Positions 8,823-18,260 are shown, counted from the first letter of the stretch. The stretch is 64,000 nucleotides of DNA from JANQOH01 sp965201115 (GCA_965201115.1 OZ241745.1:1736001-1800000), one strand, 5' to 3'. Translations and numbers: made by a program. The notes: generated by a model from the sequence alone, not told the origin.

Positions 8823-8950
8823 CCCCGCCGAAGGCGGGGCCTGGATGCGCGGGCGTCCCCGCCCGCACGTTGCAACAGCCGCAAACGCCGGCGGGAAGCG
8901 CGCCCGTGTCGTTCGAGGCGTGCGGGCAGGATGCCCGCAGTCCCGGGCTT
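8823..8950. repeat. Dispersed hairpin repeat, copy 1
   Basis: It starts with the 17-mer palindrome CCCCGCC-GAA-GGCGGGG, then a GCGGGCG-TCC-CCGCCCGC hairpin, a spacer, and an oppositely oriented GCGGGCA-GGA-TGCCCGC hairpin. The same units recur near 23.9, 26, 41.7-42.4 and 47.5 kb. It sits between convergent genes and could also end transcription. Confidence 0.85.
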
Positions 8951-9553
8951 TCACGGGTGGGCGTGGGCGCCGGGCGGTTCGGGCGGCGGTTCCGGGCCGG
9001 CGGGCGGCTCGGCGGCGCCGGCGGCGAAATCCCGGACGCCGCGGTGGGCGGGCAGCGGGTCTCCGGCGGGGAGGCCGGCGCCGGCGAACTCCGGCGCCGC
9101 CGCCGACAGGGCGCGGGCGATGAGCCACGCGTGGCGGGCGGAGAAATCCGGGCGGCACACGAGCCGGTGGGCGCCGAAGCGGAAAAGCGCGGCGAGCGGC
9201 GTGGGGCCGAGGGACTCGAAAGGCGGCGCGCCGCCGCGCAGCGCCGCCGCGTCGGCTCGGGAAAACACGACCGCCCGCAACTGCCCGGTGGCGATCAGGC
9301 TGGCGAGCCGAAATTGGTCGCGCGCGCGGGCCACGCGGGCGCGGCTCTCGGGCAGTTCGCGCTGGAGCGCGGCGGCGATGCGCTTCGCGAGCGGGTAAGA
9401 CGGCGCATCGGCGCGGCAGGCGCCGATCAGCAGGTGCTTGCGCCGATACACCGTCCATTGCCGATACGGCGTGTGGCCGCCGGCGAGCGTCCACGCCGCG
9501 GCGGCGGCGCCCGCGCGGAGCAGGCGCCGCCGGCTTGCGAGGCGCGCGGTCAG
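8951..9553 (-). CDS. Exported binding-protein-like protein, probable CTG start
   Basis: The frame encodes about 200 residues that look real: a twin-arginine-like N-terminus (ASRRRLLRAGAAAAAWTL), then YRQWTVYRRKHLLIGACRAD and LIATGQLRAVVFSRADAAAL, and a Pro/Gly-rich tail. This resembles periplasmic substrate-binding proteins of the TAXI or phosphonate type, but weakly. No ATG, GTG or TTG suits the whole protein. CTG at 9553 overlaps the TGA stop of the upstream formamidase (CTGA), the usual geometry for coupling. An internal GTG (in WTVYRR) is the alternative and would lose the signal peptide. Confidence 0.6.
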   Translation of the reverse strand: MTARLASRRRLLRAGAAAAAWTLAGGHTPYRQWTVYRRKHLLIGACRADAPSYPLAKRIAAALQRELPESRARVARARDQFRLASLIATGQLRAVVFSRADAAALRGGAPPFESLGPTPLAALFRFGAHRLVCRPDFSARHAWLIARALSAAAPEFAGAGLPAGDPLPAHRGVRDFAAGAAEPPAGPEPPPEPPGAHAHP

Positions 9554-10806
9554 TCTTCGAACACGGTCAGGTCGAGGATTGCCGACACGGCGTAGTTCGG
9601 CACGTCCACCACCTGGCCGACGACGAGGTCCGCCGCGACGCTGGCGAGGATATAGGCCTGCTCGCGCGACAGGCCGTGTTCGCGCTGGATGTATGCGATC
9701 AGGTCGACAAGCGCGCCGCGCGCCGCCAGCCCGAGGTCTTCGTTGAGGTTCTCGAGGCCGGCGATCTCGGCGTCGTCGATATACGACAGGAACGGCGGGA
9801 TAACGCCGCTGTCCTTGAGCGGGAAGCCGACCGCCGCGTAGAACTTCGCCGGCGCGATGGTCTTGAGCTGCGCGCCGCCCTCGTATTGCGGCGCGGTTAT
9901 GTTTGCGCCCCCGCCGGCGCGGATTTCCGTGCGCAGCGTGACCCTGGCGCCGATTTCGATGGCCGTTCCCGAGACTTCGCCGTCGCCCTGGGCGAAGTGG
10001 ACGTCGCCGACGAACAACCCGCACCCGTCGACGAAGCAGGGCAGCAGCAGCGTGGTGCCGATCTGCATTTGCTGGACGTCCATGTTGCCGCCGTTTTCGC
10101 GCGGCGGGATGGTGCGCAGGCACGAATCGGCGTGGGCGCCCCCGGCGCCGCAGATCGCGGCTGGAAGCGCGCCGGCGGGCTCGGGCGGCAGGGCGATGCC
10201 GCCCGCGGCGCCGAGCGCGGCCTCGCGCGCCATCCAGGCCTCTACTTCCGGCTCGCCCGGCAGCACGCCGACCGACCCGAGAAAGGCCGCCATCGGGATG
10301 CGCACGCCCGGCATGGCGTCGGAGGTCGCCCCGTCGCGCGCGGTGCGCCAGCCGACGAAGTAGGGCTCGGTGTAGAGATCGCGGAGAAAGCCGAAGCCCG
10401 GCACGATCAACGTGTAGCCGAACTCGTCCGGCTCGATATCGACGAGCGTGACGGCCAATACGTCGCCGCGCTTCGCGCCGTTGATATGGACCGGCCCGGT
10501 CATGGGGTGAACGAGGTTGAGATCGAGCGCGGCCAGATCGTCGGCGGTGGAATCGAGTGTCAGATCGCTGTCGAGGGCGTCGCGCGTCTCGAGCAAGATA
10601 TAGTCGCCGGGGTTGGCGTTGGCGACCATGGGTATCGCCGGATGGTAGCGGTTCATGCAGTTGGGGTCGTCGGCGCAGTGGTCGCCGGACTTGGCGACCG
10701 TCACGCGGTTCTGCCACCGCACGTCGGTGGTGTCGGCGAACGCCGGCGCGGAGACGGCGGCCGCGACCGCCGCGCACAGCGCGGCCCGCGGGAAGACTCG
10801 CATCAT
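9550..10806 (-). CDS. Exported acetamidase/formamidase
   Basis: This 418-residue FmdA/AmdA-family amidase has a cleavable signal peptide (MMRVFPRAALCAAVAAAVSA PAFA), which places it in the periplasm. Family features include DDLAALDLNLVHPMTGPVHI, the GDVLAVTLVDIEPDEFGYT segment and QIGTTLLLPCFVDGCGLFVGDVHFAQGDGE. The family usually releases ammonia from formamide or acetamide. Export is less common in the family. Its stop overlaps the probable start of the next gene. It may supply ammonium to the two AmtB transporters, which is inference only. Confidence 0.9.
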   Translation of the reverse strand: MMRVFPRAALCAAVAAAVSAPAFADTTDVRWQNRVTVAKSGDHCADDPNCMNRYHPAIPMVANANPGDYILLETRDALDSDLTLDSTADDLAALDLNLVHPMTGPVHINGAKRGDVLAVTLVDIEPDEFGYTLIVPGFGFLRDLYTEPYFVGWRTARDGATSDAMPGVRIPMAAFLGSVGVLPGEPEVEAWMAREAALGAAGGIALPPEPAGALPAAICGAGGAHADSCLRTIPPRENGGNMDVQQMQIGTTLLLPCFVDGCGLFVGDVHFAQGDGEVSGTAIEIGARVTLRTEIRAGGGANITAPQYEGGAQLKTIAPAKFYAAVGFPLKDSGVIPPFLSYIDDAEIAGLENLNEDLGLAARGALVDLIAYIQREHGLSREQAYILASVAADLVVGQVVDVPNYAVSAILDLTVFED

Positions 10807-10956
10807 GGCGGAAACTCCTTTGACATTGCGCGCGGCGCACGGCGCGGCCGCGCGTAAGCCTCACCGGGAAGGCCGCAAGTTAATGCGCCGCGCGGAACGG
10901 CGCAAGCGCGCGGCGGCGGCGCGGCGGAGAAGCCGGCAAGATGCGGGCGCGCTCCC

Positions 10957-10991
10957 GAAAAAAGAGCCGCGGCGCGCAGGCGCCGCGGCTC
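10957..10991 (-). terminator. Rho-independent terminator
   Basis: On the minus strand an 11-bp G+C-rich stem (GAGCCGCGGCG paired with CGCCGCGGCTC, six-base loop) is followed by a run of six T. It lies downstream of the SDR gene at 11151-11927 and ends that transcript before the formamidase gene. Confidence 0.85.
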
Positions 10992-11150
10992 AGTCAAGGG
11001 GAGGAAACGCCCAACGAGGGGCGCGCCGGCGCGGAGAGCTCCGCAAACCGGAACGCCCCATATGGCGCCTCTCATGCTGCAATGCAACAGAAAAATTGTG
11101 CGGCGCGGTATCGGGCGCCCGCGCGGACTTCCCGGGTGCGCGCCGCGCCT

Positions 11151-11927
11151 TCAGCTTTGGGAGGCGAAGCCGCCGTCCACCGGGATCGCCGTTCCGGTCA
11201 CGAAATCCGACGCCGGAGCGGCGAGGAACACGGCGACCCCTGCGAGATCGTTCGGCTCGCCCCAGCGGCCGGCGGGGGTGCGCGCAAGCACGCGCTCGTG
11301 CAGGCCGTCCACCTCGCGCCTGCCGCGGCGCGTCAACGCGGTGTCGATCCAGCCGGGCAACACGGCGTTGGCCTGGATATTGTATTGCGCCCACGCGGTG
11401 GCCGTGGCCTTGGTGAGCTGGACGATGCCGCCCTTGCTGGCCGCGTAGGCAGGGGTAAACGGCGCGGCGAAGATCGACATCATCGAGCCGATATTGACGA
11501 TTTTCCCGCCGCCCGCACGGCGCATGGGCTCGAACGCGGCCTGCGTACACAGGAAGGCCGCCGTCAGGTTGATGTCGAGCACGGCGCGCCATTCCTCGAG
11601 CGAAATCTCGTGAACCTGCTTGCGAACGTTGGTTCCGGCGTTGTTGACGAGGATATCGAGGCGGCCCCAGCGCGCGAGGGCGTCGTCGATCGCGGCGCGG
11701 CAGGCTTCGGGCTTCGTCAGATCGGCCCGGAACGCCGCGGCGCCGGCGCCGAGTTCGGCGGCGGCGGCGGCGTTTTTCTCCGCGTCGCGGCCCACGGCGA
11801 GAACGCGGGCGCCGGCGCTCGCCAGCCCGCGCGCCATCCCCAGCCCGATGCCGCCGTTGCCGCCGGTGACGACGGCCACGCGGCCGCTCAGGTCGAACAT
11901 CGATTTCATGTCGGCGGTCGCTGTCAT
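11151..11927 (-). CDS. Short-chain dehydrogenase/reductase (sugar-acid type)
   Basis: This 258-residue SDR has TGGNGGIGLGMARGL (NAD(P) binding), LVNNAGTNVRK, a serine in NIGSMMS, the YAASK catalytic motif, and ends FVTGTAIPVDGGF. The closest general resemblance is to 2-deoxy-gluconate 3-dehydrogenase/gluconate 5-dehydrogenase-like SDRs. Its start overlaps the stop of the upstream lipoprotein (ATGA), and a terminator follows at 10957-10991, so the two form one transcript. Confidence 0.9.
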   Translation of the reverse strand: MTATADMKSMFDLSGRVAVVTGGNGGIGLGMARGLASAGARVLAVGRDAEKNAAAAAELGAGAAAFRADLTKPEACRAAIDDALARWGRLDILVNNAGTNVRKQVHEISLEEWRAVLDINLTAAFLCTQAAFEPMRRAGGGKIVNIGSMMSIFAAPFTPAYAASKGGIVQLTKATATAWAQYNIQANAVLPGWIDTALTRRGRREVDGLHERVLARTPAGRWGEPNDLAGVAVFLAAPASDFVTGTAIPVDGGFASQS

Positions 11928-13231
11928 TCGTCGGTTTCCTCCGTGGTTTCGCGGGCGCGCGCCGCGGCGCGGCGGGCGCCGCGCGGCGTCATGCGCGCGG
12001 GCGCCGAGTCGGTCAGGGGTATGGACATGGCGACAAACCGCAGCGCGCCGTGCGCCGCCGGCGGGTCTCCCTTGCGGTAGCCGGGGCCGAGCTCGCATTC
12101 GGCGGTAAAACCGACGATTTGCGAGGCGCGGGCGACCGTGCTCTGGATGCTCACCGTGCCGTCGAACGCGCCGCGCCAGCCGCCTCCGGGCGCGCGCTCG
12201 AAGCGGTCGATGGCGCTGGTTATCCCCACCTGCAACGAGAACGCGCGGCTGCTCGGGCTGCCCCGGGCGACGACGATGCGCTCGGTTTCCAGCGCCCATT
12301 CGGGCATGTGGGCGGCGCGGTAGGCTTCCGCGGCCAGTTTTTGGCAGGCTCCGGCGACCGTTTGGCGCATGCGGGTCTCGGCGCTCTTGGCTTCCGCGCG
12401 CGTCAGCGGCGCCGGACCGACGAGGCGCGCGGAGGCCAGGCGATCGGGACGGGCGGGGGTTCCGCGTTCCGCGACGACGCCGGCGAAGCGCGCCTTGACG
12501 CCGGGCCGGACGAGAGCGGGGTCGGGTTCGCCGTCCAGTTCGAGATCGAGATCGGCGCGGGCGCCGGGGCGGCCGGGGCGCATCTTGACGCGCACGATGT
12601 TCCCCTGGCGGCGCATGACGGTTCCATCCCACACGGCGGCGCGGCCGCGGCAGTTTTCGTCGAACGCCTTGCGCCCGGCGTCTTCGTCCTCGAAGCGGAC
12701 ATTCCCGGCGCAGGTTTCCCAAAACGCGCGCCACGGCATGGCGGAGCCCGGCAGGGCGACATAGTGGCCGGTTATCAGCCGCGCATTGAGCGCCGCGCCG
12801 GCCTCGTCGCCGAATGCGGCAAGCGGTCCGGCGAGGCGGAACGCGATTTCGTAGCGTTCGTCCGCAAAGGCGCTTTCGGCGGCGGCGCGGTCGGCGGCGA
12901 TGCGCTCGCGGACCGCCGCGCGGGCGCTCCCGTAGCTCGCGTCGATGGCGGCGGCGCGGTCGACAGCGGCGAGCGCGGCGGCGTAATCGACGGGGCCGCC
13001 GAGGCCTTGCGCTGCCATCAGCGCGAGCAGTTCGTGGCCGCGCGGGTTGCCCTCGGCGGCGAGTTCCGCCGCCAATGCGCGCGCCGCTTGGAAATCGTGC
13101 GAATCGTAGGCGCGGACGGCGCGCTCCTCGGCGGTTTCGAGACACCCGCCGAGCGCGGCGAGGCAAGCGAGCGCCGCCACGGCGAGCGGGCGCCGCAAAA
13201 GCGCGCATGGGCGGAGGAGATACGCGGGCAT
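11924..13231 (-). CDS. Lipoprotein of unknown function
   Basis: The start at 13231 gives MPAYLLRPCALLRRPLAVAA followed by a lipobox (AALGGC) about 30 residues in. A longer in-frame ATG at 13315 would bury the signal. The mature part of about 405 residues begins with helical repeats (VRAYDSHDFQAARALAAELA) resembling TPR/Sel1 units, then a domain with isolated cysteines (ETCAGNV, NCRG, GACQKL) and MRRQGNIVRVKMRPGRP. No family is recognised. It is coupled to the SDR gene and divergent from the TRAP operon. Confidence 0.75.
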   Translation of the reverse strand: MPAYLLRPCALLRRPLAVAALACLAALGGCLETAEERAVRAYDSHDFQAARALAAELAAEGNPRGHELLALMAAQGLGGPVDYAAALAAVDRAAAIDASYGSARAAVRERIAADRAAAESAFADERYEIAFRLAGPLAAFGDEAGAALNARLITGHYVALPGSAMPWRAFWETCAGNVRFEDEDAGRKAFDENCRGRAAVWDGTVMRRQGNIVRVKMRPGRPGARADLDLELDGEPDPALVRPGVKARFAGVVAERGTPARPDRLASARLVGPAPLTRAEAKSAETRMRQTVAGACQKLAAEAYRAAHMPEWALETERIVVARGSPSSRAFSLQVGITSAIDRFERAPGGGWRGAFDGTVSIQSTVARASQIVGFTAECELGPGYRKGDPPAAHGALRFVAMSIPLTDSAPARMTPRGARRAAARARETTEETDE

Positions 13232-13332
13232 GGCGGGGGCGCATGGTAACCGCGGCCCCGCGGCGCGCAAGCGGTTGCGGAAATCGCGCTTTGCCGGCAA
13301 GGTCAAGCGCGCCAACGCAAGGAGCGAAACCC

Positions 13333-14334
13333 ATGCGCGCCGCCCGCCCCGCCCTGCCCGTGCTCGCCGCCGCCCTGTTCGCCGCCGCCGCGGCGCGGGC
13401 GGAAGATCGCCTTTCGGCGGTCCACGCCTTCCCGGAGTTTCTGGTCTATACCAAGAGCTTTCTCGGCTTCGTGGAAGACGTGAACGCGCGCGGCGCGGGG
13501 ATTGTCCAAATCGACGTGCGCGGCGGGCCGGAGGCCATCGGCAGCCGCGAACAATTCGCCGCGGTGCGCGACGGCGTGGTGGACATGGCGGCGCTGCCGG
13601 CGAGCTATTACGGCGCGTCGGTGCCGGAAGCCGACGCGATGGCGGCCTCGGCCATCACCCCAATGGAGGCGCGCGCGAACGGCGGCTTCGCGCTGCTCGA
13701 CGACGCGCACCGGCGGCAGGTGAACGCGACGCTTCTCGCATGGCCCGACGGCGGCGTCGGCTTCCACGTCTATACCGCCGAACGCCCGGATCTCCTCGAC
13801 GACGGGATGGTCGATCTGTCGCCGTTCACGATTCGCGACACGCCGATCTACCATGAGTTTTTCAAGGCGCTCGGCGCGGTGACGACGTCGCTGAAAGTGC
13901 CGGAGGTCTATACCGCGCTGGAGCGGGGCGCGGTCGATGCGGCGCCGTTCACCTCCATCGGCATACGCGACCAGAAGTGGGACAGGTTTCTGCGCTACCG
14001 GATCGATCCGGCGTTCTACAGCACGGATCTGGCGCTGATCGTGAACCTCTTCTCCTGGATCGCGCTGTCGGCGGAATCGCAGACGCTGCTGACCGAGGCC
14101 GCCATCGCGTGGGAAGAGCGGTCGTTCGCCGACCGCGCGGCCGACCGCGACGCGGAACTCGCCATGTTGCTCGACGAGGGCATGGAAATCGTCGCCATGG
14201 AGGGCGAGGCGGCCGCGCGCTGGCGCCGCATGTCCATCGACGCGGCATGGGAGCGCATGACCCGCCGCCTGGAACAGCGCGGCAAGAGCGCCGAGACGGC
14301 GATGCGCCTGAAAACGCTGCTCGCCCCGGAATAG
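13333..14334 (+). CDS. dctP: TRAP transporter substrate-binding protein
   Basis: This 333-residue periplasmic DctP-family protein captures an organic acid for the membrane subunits encoded next. It has a signal peptide (MRAARPALPVLAAALFAAAA), an N-terminal lobe (VQIDVRGGPEAIGSREQFAAVRDG), and the interlobe segment KVPEVYTALERGAVDAAPFTS, a family hallmark. AAGGAG lies nine bases before the ATG. The substrate cannot be told from sequence. The dctP-dctQ-dctM order is complete. Confidence 0.92.
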   Translation: MRAARPALPVLAAALFAAAAARAEDRLSAVHAFPEFLVYTKSFLGFVEDVNARGAGIVQIDVRGGPEAIGSREQFAAVRDGVVDMAALPASYYGASVPEADAMAASAITPMEARANGGFALLDDAHRRQVNATLLAWPDGGVGFHVYTAERPDLLDDGMVDLSPFTIRDTPIYHEFFKALGAVTTSLKVPEVYTALERGAVDAAPFTSIGIRDQKWDRFLRYRIDPAFYSTDLALIVNLFSWIALSAESQTLLTEAAIAWEERSFADRAADRDAELAMLLDEGMEIVAMEGEAAARWRRMSIDAAWERMTRRLEQRGKSAETAMRLKTLLAPE

Positions 14335-14351
14335 GCGCGCGGAGACGCGCC

Positions 14352-14840
14352 GTGGCCGCGTGGCGATGGCTCGACCGCGTGTGCGGCGCGCTGGCGGGGC
14401 TGGCCGCGGCGGGGCTGGCCGCCGCCGCCGCGGCCATCGTGTTCCAGGCCGCGGCGCGGTCGTTCGGGTTTTCGGGTTCGCCGCATATCTTCGCGCTCAC
14501 CGAGTTCGGCCTGCTTTACATCGCCATGTTCGCGGCCCCGTGGCTGGCGGCGGAGCGCGGGCATGTCTGCATCGAGGTTTTGGCGGCCGCGGCGCCGGCG
14601 CGCGCGCGGCCGGCGCTGGCGCGCGCCGCCGCCGCGCTGAGCGTGGCCGTGTGCGTCGTTTTCGCGTGGTATTCCGGCGAGGCCGCGTGGCGCGCGTGGC
14701 TGCGCGGCGACGCCGACATGCGTTCGTTCGACATGCCGCGCTGGCTTCTGCTCGGCGCGATGCCGATCTGCTTCGGGCTGATGGCGGCCCAGTTCGCGCG
14801 CGACGCCGCCGGCCCCGCGCGCGCCGCGGCGCCGGACTAG
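14352..14840 (+). CDS. dctQ: TRAP transporter small permease subunit
   Basis: This 162-residue protein starts at GTG (14352), with GGAG eight bases upstream. Four hydrophobic helices are visible, including LAGLAAAGLAAAAAAIVF and EFGLLYIAMFAAPWLAAERG, and it has the family motif RGHVCIE. It is the DctQ-type small subunit, pairing with DctM. It lies 17 bases after dctP and seven before dctM. Confidence 0.9.
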   Translation: MAAWRWLDRVCGALAGLAAAGLAAAAAAIVFQAAARSFGFSGSPHIFALTEFGLLYIAMFAAPWLAAERGHVCIEVLAAAAPARARPALARAAAALSVAVCVVFAWYSGEAAWRAWLRGDADMRSFDMPRWLLLGAMPICFGLMAAQFARDAAGPARAAAPD

Positions 14841-14847
14841 CCCCGCC

Positions 14848-16194
14848 GTGGAGATGGAATGGCCGGCGGCGCTCGCGCTGCTTCTCGGCCTCGTGCTGTT
14901 TTTCATGGCGCTCGGCGCGCCGGTGGCGCTCGCCTTTCTCGCGGCGAATATCGTCGGCGCCACGATCTTCATGGGCGGCGCCGGCGACCTGTTCGAGCGC
15001 GCCTCGCGGGGGATCGGGCAACTGGCGACCAACGCCGCGGCCACGGTAACGACGTTCAGCCTCATCCCCGTGCCGATGTTCCTGTTGATGGGGGAGTTGT
15101 TCTTCCACACCGGGCAGGCCGAGCGGCTGTTCGGCGCCATCGAGCGGCTGACGGGCCGCGTTCCGGGGCGGCTCTCCTATGTTTCGGTGGCGGGGGGCAC
15201 GGCGTTCGCCTCGTTGTCGGGTTCGTCGATGGGCAGCACGGCGCTGCTGGGTTCGCTGATGACGCCCGAGATGACGCGCCGGGGCTACAAGCCGCACATG
15301 GCGATCGGGCCGATACTCGGCGCGGGCGGGCTGGCGATGCTGATACCGCCGTCGGCGCTGGCGGTGCTGCTCGCGACGCTCGCGCAGATCGATGTCGGCG
15401 CGCTGCTCGTGGCCGGGATCGGGCCGGGGCTGGCGCTGGCAACGCTGTATGCGCTCCTGATCTTTACGCAATGCCGCCTCGATCCCGCCGCCGCGCCGCG
15501 CTACGACGCGCCCGCCCCCGCGCGGGGCGAGCGGCTGCGCCTGCTCGCCGCCGATATCGCGCCGCCGATGGCGGTGGTCGCGGGCGTCGTCGCGCTCATC
15601 GTCGGCGGCTGGGCGACGCCATCGGAATCCGCCGCGTTCGGGTGCCTGGGCGTCGCCGCGCTGGCGGCGCTGCGCGGCGCGCTCGGCTGGCGCGCCGTGC
15701 GCCGCGCGGCGTTCGGCGCGCTGCGCGTCGCCGGGATGACGCTGCTGATTATTTTCGGCTCGGCGACGTTCGCGAAATTGCTGGCGTTTTCCGGCGCCAG
15801 CGGCGGCCTGATCGACTGGGCGACGGACTTCGCGCTGGCGCCGCTGGCGATGCTCCTGATCATGTTCGGGATTCTGCTGATCCTCGGCATGTTCATGGAT
15901 CAGCTGTCGATGATGCTGCTCACGGTTCCGGTGTTCTTTCCGCTCGCGGCGGCGCAGGGGTTCGATCCGATCTGGTTCGGCGCGATAGTCCTGCTGGCGC
16001 TCGAGATCGGCTTCGCGACGCCGCCGTTCGGCCTCTTGCTGTTCGTCATGAAGGGGGTGGCGCCGCCGGGGGTTTCGATGCGCGACATCTACATGGCCGC
16101 CCTGCCCTATATCGGCTGCGCCCTGCTCGTGGCCGCGTTGCTGGTCGCGGAGCCGGGCGTCGCGCTGTGGCTGCCGGGGCTGGCGGCGCGGTGA
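14848..16194 (+). CDS. dctM: TRAP transporter large permease subunit
   Basis: This 448-residue DctM-type permease starts at GTG (14848) with about 12 transmembrane segments. Family motifs include SGSSMGSTALLGSLMTPEMTRRGY, IPPSALAVLLA and GMFMDQLSMMLLTVPVFFPL. Sodium-coupled uptake is expected from the family. The stop overlaps the GTG start of the cobC gene (GTGA), so cobC may be read from the same mRNA although the function differs. Confidence 0.94.
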   Translation: MEMEWPAALALLLGLVLFFMALGAPVALAFLAANIVGATIFMGGAGDLFERASRGIGQLATNAAATVTTFSLIPVPMFLLMGELFFHTGQAERLFGAIERLTGRVPGRLSYVSVAGGTAFASLSGSSMGSTALLGSLMTPEMTRRGYKPHMAIGPILGAGGLAMLIPPSALAVLLATLAQIDVGALLVAGIGPGLALATLYALLIFTQCRLDPAAAPRYDAPAPARGERLRLLAADIAPPMAVVAGVVALIVGGWATPSESAAFGCLGVAALAALRGALGWRAVRRAAFGALRVAGMTLLIIFGSATFAKLLAFSGASGGLIDWATDFALAPLAMLLIMFGILLILGMFMDQLSMMLLTVPVFFPLAAAQGFDPIWFGAIVLLALEIGFATPPFGLLLFVMKGVAPPGVSMRDIYMAALPYIGCALLVAALLVAEPGVALWLPGLAAR

Positions 16195-17180
16195 TCGCGC
16201 CGGAGCACGGCGGCGACCTCGGCTGGGCGCGCGCGCGGTTTCCCGCGTTCGCGGGGCAATGGCTGGATCTATCGACCGGCGTGAGCCCGTTTCCGTGGCC
16301 CGCGGGGCCGCTCGCGGAAGATGCGCTGCGCCGCCTGCCATCGCGCGCCGGCCTTAGCGCCCTGCGCGCGGCGGCCGCCGCCGCATACGGCGTCCCCGGC
16401 GCCGACTGGGTGGCCGCGCTGCCGGGGGCGCAAGCGGCGATCCAGCTTCTCGCGCGCCTGCGCCCGCCCTGCCGCGTCGCCATCGCCGGCCCCGCCTACG
16501 GCGGCCACGCGGCCGCCTGGAGCGACGCGGGGCACAGCGTCGCGGCGGCGGACGGCCGCGCCGGCGCCGCGCCGCCGCGCGATTGCGGCGTCGCCATCGT
16601 CGTCAACCCGAACAACCCCGACGGGCGGATATTCCCGCCGGCAGCGCTGCGCGCATGGGCGCCGCCCGGCGGCTGGCTGATCGCCGACGAATCCTTTGCC
16701 GACACGGCGCCCGAAACATGCCTGCGCCCCCTGCCTCCCGGCGCGATCGCGCTGCGCTCGTTCGGAAAGTTCTACGGCCTGCCGGGGCTGCGGCTGGGTT
16801 TCGCGCTGGCGGAGCCCGCGCTGGCGGCGCGCATCCGCCGCGCGGCGGGGCCGTGGCCGGTCAGCGGGCCGGCGCTCGCCATCGGAACGGCGGCGCTGGC
16901 CGACGCGGCGTGGCGCGGCGCGGCGCGGCGGCGGCTCGAGGCGGCGGCGCAGCGTCTCGACGGCATACTGGCGCGGCTCGGCTGCCGCGCGCTCGGCGGG
17001 ACGGCGCTGTTCCGTTTCGCCGCCGCGCCGGAGGGATTGTTCGAGCGGCTGGGCGCGCGCGGCGTCTATGTACGCCGCTTCGCCGACATGCCCGGGCGGT
17101 TGCGCTTCGGCCTGCCGCCCGACGCGCGCGCCGAAGCGCGGCTGGCCTCATGCGCCGGCGACGGCGGCCAGGGCGCATAG
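16191..17180 (+). CDS. cobC: Threonine-phosphate decarboxylase-like aminotransferase (cobalamin)
   Basis: This 329-residue PLP enzyme of the CobC/CobD type provides (R)-1-amino-2-propanol phosphate for the cobalamin lower loop. The GTG start at 16191 overlaps the dctM stop. Visible motifs: LDLSTGVSPFPWP, the NPNNPDGR cofactor-binding motif, LIADESFAD, and the PLP lysine in RSFGKFYGLPGLRLG. Its 3' end overlaps the convergent cobS gene by 33 bases. Confidence 0.9.
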   Translation: MIAPEHGGDLGWARARFPAFAGQWLDLSTGVSPFPWPAGPLAEDALRRLPSRAGLSALRAAAAAAYGVPGADWVAALPGAQAAIQLLARLRPPCRVAIAGPAYGGHAAAWSDAGHSVAAADGRAGAAPPRDCGVAIVVNPNNPDGRIFPPAALRAWAPPGGWLIADESFADTAPETCLRPLPPGAIALRSFGKFYGLPGLRLGFALAEPALAARIRRAAGPWPVSGPALAIGTAALADAAWRGAARRRLEAAAQRLDGILARLGCRALGGTALFRFAAAPEGLFERLGARGVYVRRFADMPGRLRFGLPPDARAEARLASCAGDGGQGA

Positions 17181-17918
17181 CCCCGCCGTTTCGCCGACCG
17201 TCTGAATCGCGCCGTACACATCGCCGGTGGCGCCGCCGATCCTGCGCATGGCGAGGCGCGCGACGGCCGCGGCGCCCAGCGCGACGCCCGCGGCAAGCGC
17301 GGCGGCGCCCGCGCCCCCGAGCGGCGCCGCGCAGGCCGCCGCGGTCGCGAACGCCAGCGCCAGCGCGCCGCGGCCCGGCCGGCCCGCGGCGGCGGCGAGG
17401 CCGTCGGCCCGCGCGGGCGGCAACCCGCGCATCGCCGCAACCATGGCGGCGCGCGATGCGGCGCCGGCGGCGGCCAGCGCGGCGAGTGGCCACGCTGTTG
17501 CCGCCGCCAGCGCCGCCACCGCGCCGACGCGCGCGGCAAGCATCAGCGCCAGCGCGAGAACGCCGTAGGCGCCGACGGCGCTGTCGCGCATGATCGCGAG
17601 CCGCGCCTCGCGGTCGGCGCCGCCGCCGAGCCCGTCCGCCGCGTCGGCCAGCCCGTCTTCGTGCAGCCCGCCGGTGAGCGCGATTTGAGCGGCGACGGCG
17701 AAGACCGCGGCGAGCCACGGCCCGAACCCCGCCCACGACGCGGCGCCCGCGACCGCCGCCCCCGCCGCCCCGACCGCGGCGCCGACAAGGGGGAAATACC
17801 CGGCCGCCGCCGCCGGCGCGCCGCCGCCGGGCGCCGGAACGCGGGTGAGAAATGCCGCCGCCGCGCATATGCCGGCGAGCGCGCGGCGCGGCCCGGCGGC
17901 GGGATCGATCCCGATCAT
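17148..17918 (-). CDS. cobS: Adenosylcobinamide-GDP ribazoletransferase (cobalamin synthase)
   Basis: This 256-residue integral membrane enzyme joins adenosylcobinamide-GDP and alpha-ribazole. It begins with the family-like AFLTRVPAP. The signature GGLHEDGLADAADGLGGG (Asp-rich catalytic site) is clear, as is REARLAIMRDSAVGAYG. The remainder is almost all hydrophobic Ala/Gly-rich helices. It converges on cobC with a 33-base overlap of coding sequence. Confidence 0.95.
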   Translation of the reverse strand: MIGIDPAAGPRRALAGICAAAAFLTRVPAPGGGAPAAAAGYFPLVGAAVGAAGAAVAGAASWAGFGPWLAAVFAVAAQIALTGGLHEDGLADAADGLGGGADREARLAIMRDSAVGAYGVLALALMLAARVGAVAALAAATAWPLAALAAAGAASRAAMVAAMRGLPPARADGLAAAAGRPGRGALALAFATAAACAAPLGGAGAAALAAGVALGAAAVARLAMRRIGGATGDVYGAIQTVGETAGLCALAAVAGA

Positions 17919-18260
17919 CGCGGCTTACCCTTGCCGTTCGGCCCCGCCGCGGCAAGCGCCCGTTCGCGCGGCGGGGGCGGGATGCCCGGGCGCCTCCACG
18001 GCGCCCAAAGCCGACGGGCGACAAATGCGACCCAACCGCCCCGAAACCGCACAATCGCTTGACTCGAAGCGGCGTTTGCGGCGCATTGGCGCCGGAGGCG
18101 CGCCGCTGCATCGACAGCGTGGCGGACGGCCGCAATGGGCGCAGGAGCCGAGCTGCATGTACGATGACGCAATCGTTCGCCGGACCGTTTTCGCGCGCCG
18201 CGGGAGCCGGAGTCGCGCACTCGCTGCGGCCCGCCCACATTTCGAGCGCCGCGAAACGCC
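17919..18260. other. Intergenic region, 342 bases, no gene recognised
   Basis: This space lies between divergent cobS and the DUF6338-like gene. It was read on both strands for a cobalamin riboswitch (B12 box), tRNA and short genes, and none is convincing. Base composition is somewhat less G+C-rich towards the right-hand gene. Confidence 0.5.

Noticed and set aside
17919..18260. Cobalamin riboswitch upstream of cobS
   Set aside because: Neither strand has the conserved B12 box or the expected paired regions.
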